Made by a program: the position numbers and the translations under genes
Notes under the pieces: model-generated
Seen by the model: the letters and a program-made list of their open reading frames with translations, nothing else
Database searches by the model: none
What the model was told of the DNA's origin: nothing
In this document: positions 4,926-8,667 of the stretch, piece by piece
How the letters are laid out: every line of letters starts with the position of its first letter
Position numbering within the stretch: position 1 is the first letter of the stretch
Source of the DNA: Pseudomonadota bacterium
Lineage (GTDB): Bacteria > Pseudomonadota > Alphaproteobacteria > Rickettsiales > UBA1997
DNA length: 8,667 nt
NCBI GenBank assembly: GCA_009921385.1
Contig: RFXY01000032.1
Span: 1 to 8,667 of the forward strand
Reading direction: 5' to 3'

Positions 4926-7568
4926 TTAATTTAAATTAAGAATTTGATTAATAACATATTGCAAAATACCGCCACATTTGAAATATTCAACTTCGTTAGC
5001 AGTATCAAGACCGCAAATTAAACTTAGTTTTTTACATTCACCGCTTTGCATAGTGATAAGGCATTGCAATTCTTGCTTTGGTTTAATATTAAGGTCAATA
5101 TTAGAAATAGCAAGCTTTTCTTTGCCGGTAAGTTGTAGATTTTGATAATCAGCCGAATTGGCAAACAATAAAGGTAAAACACCCATACCAACCAAGTTTG
5201 AGCGGTGTATTCTTTCGAAGCTTTCGGCTATAACCGCCTTAACACCTAGCAGGGCAGTGCCTTTGGCGGCCCAATCTCTTGAAGAGCCAGTGCCATATTC
5301 TTTGCCAGCAATTACAACCAAAGGAATATTTTTTTGTTGATAATCGCAAGATGCATCGTAGATTGAAACTAGTTCGTTTTGTTGATTGTAGGTAAAGCCA
5401 CCTTCTTTGCCATCGGCAAGCATTTTATTTTTAATTCTGGTGTTGGCAAAAGTGCCTCTAATCATAACTTCATGATTGCCTCTTCTGGCACCATAAGAGT
5501 TAAAATCGGTTTTATTTACATTTTTATTGTTTAAATAAATTGCCGCCGGTGAATTATTGGCAATATTACCTGCAGGAGAAATGTGATCGGTGGTGATAGA
5601 ATCGCCAAAAATTGCTAAAATGCTAGCATTGTCAATGTTGTTTGTGTTATTTTTTTTGAGATTATCAAAATAATTTGGCAAACGAATGTAGGTACTTTCT
5701 GGTTGCCAATTGTAGGTATCAGAAGATTGTACCGAAATTTTTTGCCAATCTTCGTTGCCTATAAATAAGTTGTTGTATTTTTTAAGAAATAATTCACGAT
5801 TAACAAATTTTGTTATGACTTCTTGTATTTCTTGGTCGGTTGGCCAAATATCGGCTAAATAAACAGGTTTATTTTGTTGATCTCTGCCTATTTCTTGAGT
5901 AGAAATATCAATATTACAAGTGCCTGCCAAAGCATATGCCACAACCAATGGCGGAGAGGCTAGATAGTTTGCCTTAACTAAGGGGTGAATTCTGCCTTCA
6001 AAATTGCGATTGCCCGAAAGCACAGCAGAAACTAAAAGATTGTTGTTTTTAATTGTTTCTTCTAGTTGCGGTAAAAGCGAGCCAGAATTACCAATGCAGG
6101 TGGTGCAACCATAGCCAACCACATTAAAACCTAGCTGATCTAAATATTGTTGCAAGCCAGAATCGGCCAAATATCCAGCGGCAACTTGCGAACCGGGGGC
6201 AAGAGAAGTTTTGACCCTTGGGTTAACTTTTAGGCCTTTTTCAACTGCTTTTTTTGCCAACAAACCGGCAGAAATAACCACAGAAGGATTAGAAGTGTTG
6301 GTGCAAGAAGTGATGGCGGCAATAACTAAATCGCCGTTGTGTAAAGTGGTGTTGAGGCTGTCGATTTGATAAGTTTGGTGGTTGTTGATTTTTAATTCTT
6401 CTGCTAACTTGCTTAGAGACTGTTTAGTTTCGGCAAGGGTTATTTTGTCTTGAGGTCTTTTTGGGCCGGCCAAACTAGGCGAAACCGTGGAAAGATCGAG
6501 CTCAATTATTTGGCTAAAATCGGCTTGCTCGTTGCTGTTTAGTTGTTGTGCTTCAATGTAAGCAGAAACGATGTTGATATTTTCTTGGCTTCTGCCAGTA
6601 AGATGAAGGTAGTGTAAAGTGGTTTGATCGATTGGAAATATACCGCAAGTGGCACCATATTCGGGGGCCATATTGGCGATAGTTGCTCTGTCGGCGAGAG
6701 ACAAATGTTGTAAACCAGTGCCAAAAAATTCAACAAATTTACCAACTACCGATTTTTGTCTTAATATTTGAGTGATGGTTAAGACCAAATCGGTGGCAGT
6801 GATGCCAGAATTAAGTTTGCCAACAAGCTTAAAGCCTATAACTTCGGGAATAAGCATAGAAACTGCCTGCCCAAGCATAGCAGCTTCTGCCTCGATGCCG
6901 CCAACTCCCCAACCTAAAATTCCAAGACCGTTAATCATTGTGGTGTGGCTATCGGTGCCAACCACGGTGTCAAAATAAATATTGTTGTCTTGATTAAAAA
7001 CTACACTGGCTAAATTTTCGAGATTTATCTGATGGCAAATGCCCATTCCGGGCGGGACTACTCTAAAATTATTGAAAGATTTTTGAGCCCATTTAAGAAA
7101 CTGATATCTTTCGAAGTTTCTTGCAAATTCAAGCTCGGTATTTTTTGCCAAAGCCTCATTATTTGCATAATAATCGACCTGCACAGAGTGATCGATGACT
7201 AAATCTACCGGCACTAGCGGGTTGATTTTTTTAGGATCTTGGTGTAATTTTGCCACTGCATCTCTCATAGTTGCTAAATCAACCACCGCAGGAACCCCTG
7301 TAAAATCTTGCATCAAAACACGAGCAGGTGAAAAAGCGATTTCGATTCTGTTTTGAGCATTTTGCACCGAATTAACCAAAGCAAGGCAATGCTGTTTGGC
7401 TTGATTGCTATCTTGATAGGTTCTTAAAATATTTTCTAGCAAAATTTTTAAGCTAAACGGCAATTTATTGAGATTGACACTAAACTTTTTTGCAAATTCG
7501 GGCAAAGAGAAATAGCGATAACTTTGGTTGTTGGCAACGAGAGTGGATTGCGAAATTAGTTTTGACAT
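4926..7568 (-). CDS. acnA: Aconitate hydratase, AcnA/IRP type
   Basis: Aconitase interconverts citrate and isocitrate through cis-aconitate in the TCA cycle, using a [4Fe-4S] cluster. The 880-residue protein is full length. Cluster ligands are C422 in ITSCTNTSNP and C488 and C491 in GYGCTTCIGNSG. Other signatures are the N-terminal LLENILR (43-49) and QDFTGVPAVVDLA (87-99), TDSHTTM (205-211), SGNRNFEGRIHP (518-529), the swivel domain GDSITTDHISPAGNI (655-669) and the substrate-binding loop YGTGSSRDWAAKG (758-770). The ATG at 7566-7568 lies 11 nt after the Tim44 gene stop and has no Shine-Dalgarno sequence. AcnA-type enzymes can also bind mRNA when the cluster is lost; whether this one does cannot be seen. 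Isocitrate made here would feed 2-oxoglutarate production, a usual retained pathway in intracellular alphaproteobacteria. Confidence 0.97.
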   Translation of the reverse strand: MSKLISQSTLVANNQSYRYFSLPEFAKKFSVNLNKLPFSLKILLENILRTYQDSNQAKQHCLALVNSVQNAQNRIEIAFSPARVLMQDFTGVPAVVDLATMRDAVAKLHQDPKKINPLVPVDLVIDHSVQVDYYANNEALAKNTELEFARNFERYQFLKWAQKSFNNFRVVPPGMGICHQINLENLASVVFNQDNNIYFDTVVGTDSHTTMINGLGILGWGVGGIEAEAAMLGQAVSMLIPEVIGFKLVGKLNSGITATDLVLTITQILRQKSVVGKFVEFFGTGLQHLSLADRATIANMAPEYGATCGIFPIDQTTLHYLHLTGRSQENINIVSAYIEAQQLNSNEQADFSQIIELDLSTVSPSLAGPKRPQDKITLAETKQSLSKLAEELKINNHQTYQIDSLNTTLHNGDLVIAAITSCTNTSNPSVVISAGLLAKKAVEKGLKVNPRVKTSLAPGSQVAAGYLADSGLQQYLDQLGFNVVGYGCTTCIGNSGSLLPQLEETIKNNNLLVSAVLSGNRNFEGRIHPLVKANYLASPPLVVAYALAGTCNIDISTQEIGRDQQNKPVYLADIWPTDQEIQEVITKFVNRELFLKKYNNLFIGNEDWQKISVQSSDTYNWQPESTYIRLPNYFDNLKKNNTNNIDNASILAIFGDSITTDHISPAGNIANNSPAAIYLNNKNVNKTDFNSYGARRGNHEVMIRGTFANTRIKNKMLADGKEGGFTYNQQNELVSIYDASCDYQQKNIPLVVIAGKEYGTGSSRDWAAKGTALLGVKAVIAESFERIHRSNLVGMGVLPLLFANSADYQNLQLTGKEKLAISNIDLNIKPKQELQCLITMQSGECKKLSLICGLDTANEVEYFKCGGILQYVINQILNLN

Positions 7569-7579
7569 AGTTTAATATG

Positions 7580-8296
7580 TTAAGAATTGGTAGAAATCAC
7601 TTGCCAAGCTGGGCTTGGAGAAGTGAGATTTCTTTGAAAAGCCCAGTTATCTGTGATGTTAAGAATTTGATCTTTACTGCCACTGATAATGCTGTTGTTG
7701 CTATCTTGAATGTAGTTGATTTGTTTAGAAGGAAATTTTACCACAATGTTAGCCAAATCGCCACTGTAAGAGGCAACGACAATAGAAACTTCGTCGATAG
7801 AAATTAGGTTGGTAACAAGATTTTGTTTATCTTGTTGTCGTTTTTGCACTATTTTGCTAAAACCCTCGAAAATACTAGGGCAAACCAAGTTTTTGATTTC
7901 TTCTAAATTGCCACTGGCAAAATTATTGATGACGATTTCAAAGGTCATTTTCGCACCCTTTAAAAAAAAGTGATGATCGATATTGGATTTTTCGAAAATA
8001 AATTGCAAACTTTCTAAACTGTTGCTACTAAGGTGTGGAAATACAACCGAAAGAGTATTGCCTTCGCCGACAATTTTTTCGGCAGAATTGTTGTTGGCAA
8101 AATTGTTATTAATATTGTTATTAGCATTGCAAGACTTGCCTTGGTTAGCTAAAATATTAGCAATTTGCTCTTTTTGTTTTTGAATTTTTTGCTGTATAGA
8201 AAGCTTTTGTTCTTCGTCTATTTTGCCAATGGTTTTATTTAGCTTTAAAAAGATAAAAAAAGTAACAATTGCTAAAATAATAATGTCAATCAACAT
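7580..8296 (-). CDS. Tim44-domain membrane-anchored protein
   Basis: The 238-residue product has one N-terminal membrane segment (residues 2-18), a charged, probably helical stretch (22-50) and an Asn-rich linker (56-70, CNANNNINNNFANNN). The C-terminal Tim44/TimA-type domain (about 105-236) has FLKGAKMTFEIVINNFASGN (111-130), LVCPSIFEGFSKIVQKRQQD (137-156) and the ending DNWAFQRNLTSPSPAWQVIS (216-235). Bacterial Tim44-like proteins are typical of alphaproteobacteria and are related to the mitochondrial import motor anchor; their bacterial role is not well defined, though a membrane-associated part in protein transport or envelope quality control is thought likely. The N-terminal anchor should hold it at the inner membrane; orientation cannot be read with certainty. 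The ATG at 8294-8296 is only 18 nt after the tRNA-His CCA end and has no Shine-Dalgarno sequence. acnA follows after 11 nt. Confidence 0.88.
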   Translation of the reverse strand: MLIDIIILAIVTFFIFLKLNKTIGKIDEEQKLSIQQKIQKQKEQIANILANQGKSCNANNNINNNFANNNSAEKIVGEGNTLSVVFPHLSSNSLESLQFIFEKSNIDHHFFLKGAKMTFEIVINNFASGNLEEIKNLVCPSIFEGFSKIVQKRQQDKQNLVTNLISIDEVSIVVASYSGDLANIVVKFPSKQINYIQDSNNSIISGSKDQILNITDNWAFQRNLTSPSPAWQVISTNS

Positions 8297-8314
8297 ATGA
8301 GTTTATTGTTTAGG

Positions 8315-8392
8315 TGGGGCAGACAACGGGATTCGAACCCGCGACCCCCAGAACCACAACCTGGTGCTCTAACCAACTGAGCTATGCCTGCC
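8315..8392 (-). tRNA. tRNA-His(GTG)
   Basis: The minus strand folds into a full cloverleaf. The acceptor stem has eight pairs, from G-1 (8392) with C73 (8318) to A7 with U66, including one G-U pair; G-1 with C73 is the histidine identity pair. The D arm is GCTC/GAGC, the anticodon loop TTGTGGT gives anticodon GTG at 8355-8357, and the T arm has TTCGAAT between GCGGG and CCCGT. The CCA end (8315-8317) is encoded. Encoded G-1 and C73 mean this lineage is not among the alphaproteobacteria reported to have aberrant tRNA-His lacking G-1. A consensus-like promoter lies just upstream and a protein gene just downstream without a terminator between them. Confidence 0.97.
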
Positions 8393-8414
8393 ATCAATGA
8401 AAAATTGAAATAAA

Positions 8415-8443
8415 ATTTTAACTAGAAAAAAATTAATTGTCAA
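8415..8443 (-). promoter_or_regulatory. Sigma70-type promoter for tRNA-His and the acnA operon
   Basis: On the minus strand TTGACA (8438-8443) is followed after exactly 17 nt by TAAAAT (8415-8420), which is a perfect -35 and a five-of-six -10 hexamer. Transcription would begin around 8407-8409, some 16 nt before the tRNA. The -35 box shares bases with the TGA stop (8440-8442) of the upstream gene. With no terminator after the tRNA, this promoter can also serve the Tim44 gene, acnA, hpf and rpsU. Confidence 0.75.
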
Positions 8444-8667
8444 AGATTTTTTTCATTATTTATTGTTGTTTTTTGATGCCCTCTTAAAAAAGCTGGTAAT
8501 TCTTGTATGTTTAAAACAAAAGAAGTTTTGCCATCTGTTAATCTTTGCAACCTTTTTATTTTAGTCTCATCGCCAGTTTTAGAGTCTTTTTGTAAATAAT
8601 AATCTCCATCACAAATTGCTAAAAATATTGTATTTTTTTCATTACAATCTCGTGAATGATGCAAAAA
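8440..8667 (-). CDS. C-terminal part of an unrecognised protein (5' end outside the window)
   Basis: The frame is open from the right edge to the TGA at 8440-8442, so 75 C-terminal residues are visible and the start lies outside the window. The visible part contains NTIFLAICDGDYYLQK, then TKIKRLQRLTDGKTSFVLNI and QELPAFLRGH, and ends in a polar tail. A hydrophobic strand, an acidic turn with paired Tyr, a basic segment and another strand suggest the end of an alpha/beta domain. I do not recognise the family. A nuclease or other DNA-acting protein is possible from the basic and aromatic character, but this is speculative. A TTG at 8662-8664 could serve as a start for a 74-residue protein, but no Shine-Dalgarno sequence is visible and the frame continues upstream. 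The stop overlaps the tRNA-His promoter. Confidence 0.6.
   Translation of the reverse strand, partial: FLHHSRDCNEKNTIFLAICDGDYYLQKDSKTGDETKIKRLQRLTDGKTSFVLNIQELPAFLRGHQKTTINNEKNL

Noticed and set aside
6539..6978. Short open frames inside acnA on both strands
   Set aside because: Aconitase is continuous and full length here; the frames are shadows.
7577..8183. Plus-strand open frames opposite the Tim44 gene (7577-7807, 7983-8183)
   Set aside because: They are antisense to a recognisable Tim44-domain protein and show no conserved features.
1..8667. CRISPR array, complete insertion sequence or intact defence system
   Set aside because: No regularly spaced repeats, transposase frame or complete effector gene is present; only the remnant module at the left suggests accessory DNA.

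Overview
The window is AT-rich, and every gene I can support lies on the minus strand. It looks like a chromosome segment of an obligately host-associated alphaproteobacterium, probably Rickettsiales or a similar intracellular lineage. The reasons are a Rickettsia-like DnaQ, an alphaproteobacterial Tim44-domain protein, AcnA-type aconitase, lipid A genes (which argue against the LPS-lacking Anaplasmataceae), few Shine-Dalgarno sequences and very tight packing. This assignment is inferred from protein character; no database search was possible.

Layout in order of transcription (right to left). (1) At the right edge is the C-terminal part of an unrecognised protein. (2) A near-consensus sigma70 promoter, whose -35 box overlaps that gene's stop codon, leads into tRNA-His(GTG), then after only 18 nt a Tim44-domain membrane protein, aconitase (acnA), a long-form ribosome hibernation factor (hpf) and ribosomal protein bS21 (rpsU). 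The protein genes are 8 to 32 nt apart and look like one transcription unit linking central metabolism with ribosome function. (3) A short spacer with a GC-rich hairpin and a possible -10 box separates this from a second unit: fabZ, lpxA, dnaQ and a periplasmic protein with two tandem YceI domains. fabZ and lpxA overlap, lpxA and dnaQ are 2 nt apart, and dnaQ and the YceI gene are 7 nt apart.

(4) The left 970 bases differ from the rest. They hold a decayed two-gene module: a reading frame broken by two apparent one-base insertions and lacking a start codon, overlapping by 14 nt a truncated Pol-beta-type nucleotidyltransferase. The nucleotidyltransferase keeps its D-x-D and third Asp, but a Glu stands where the family has the Gly of its G-S motif. 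The truncated end abuts a GC-rich palindromic repeat that runs to the window edge. This looks like the remnant of an acquired accessory system, possibly defence-related, and is the most unusual part of the window. The housekeeping region is otherwise ordinary in content, with some notable features: the tRNA-led operon, the only strong Shine-Dalgarno sequence in front of rpsU, and the tandem YceI protein.
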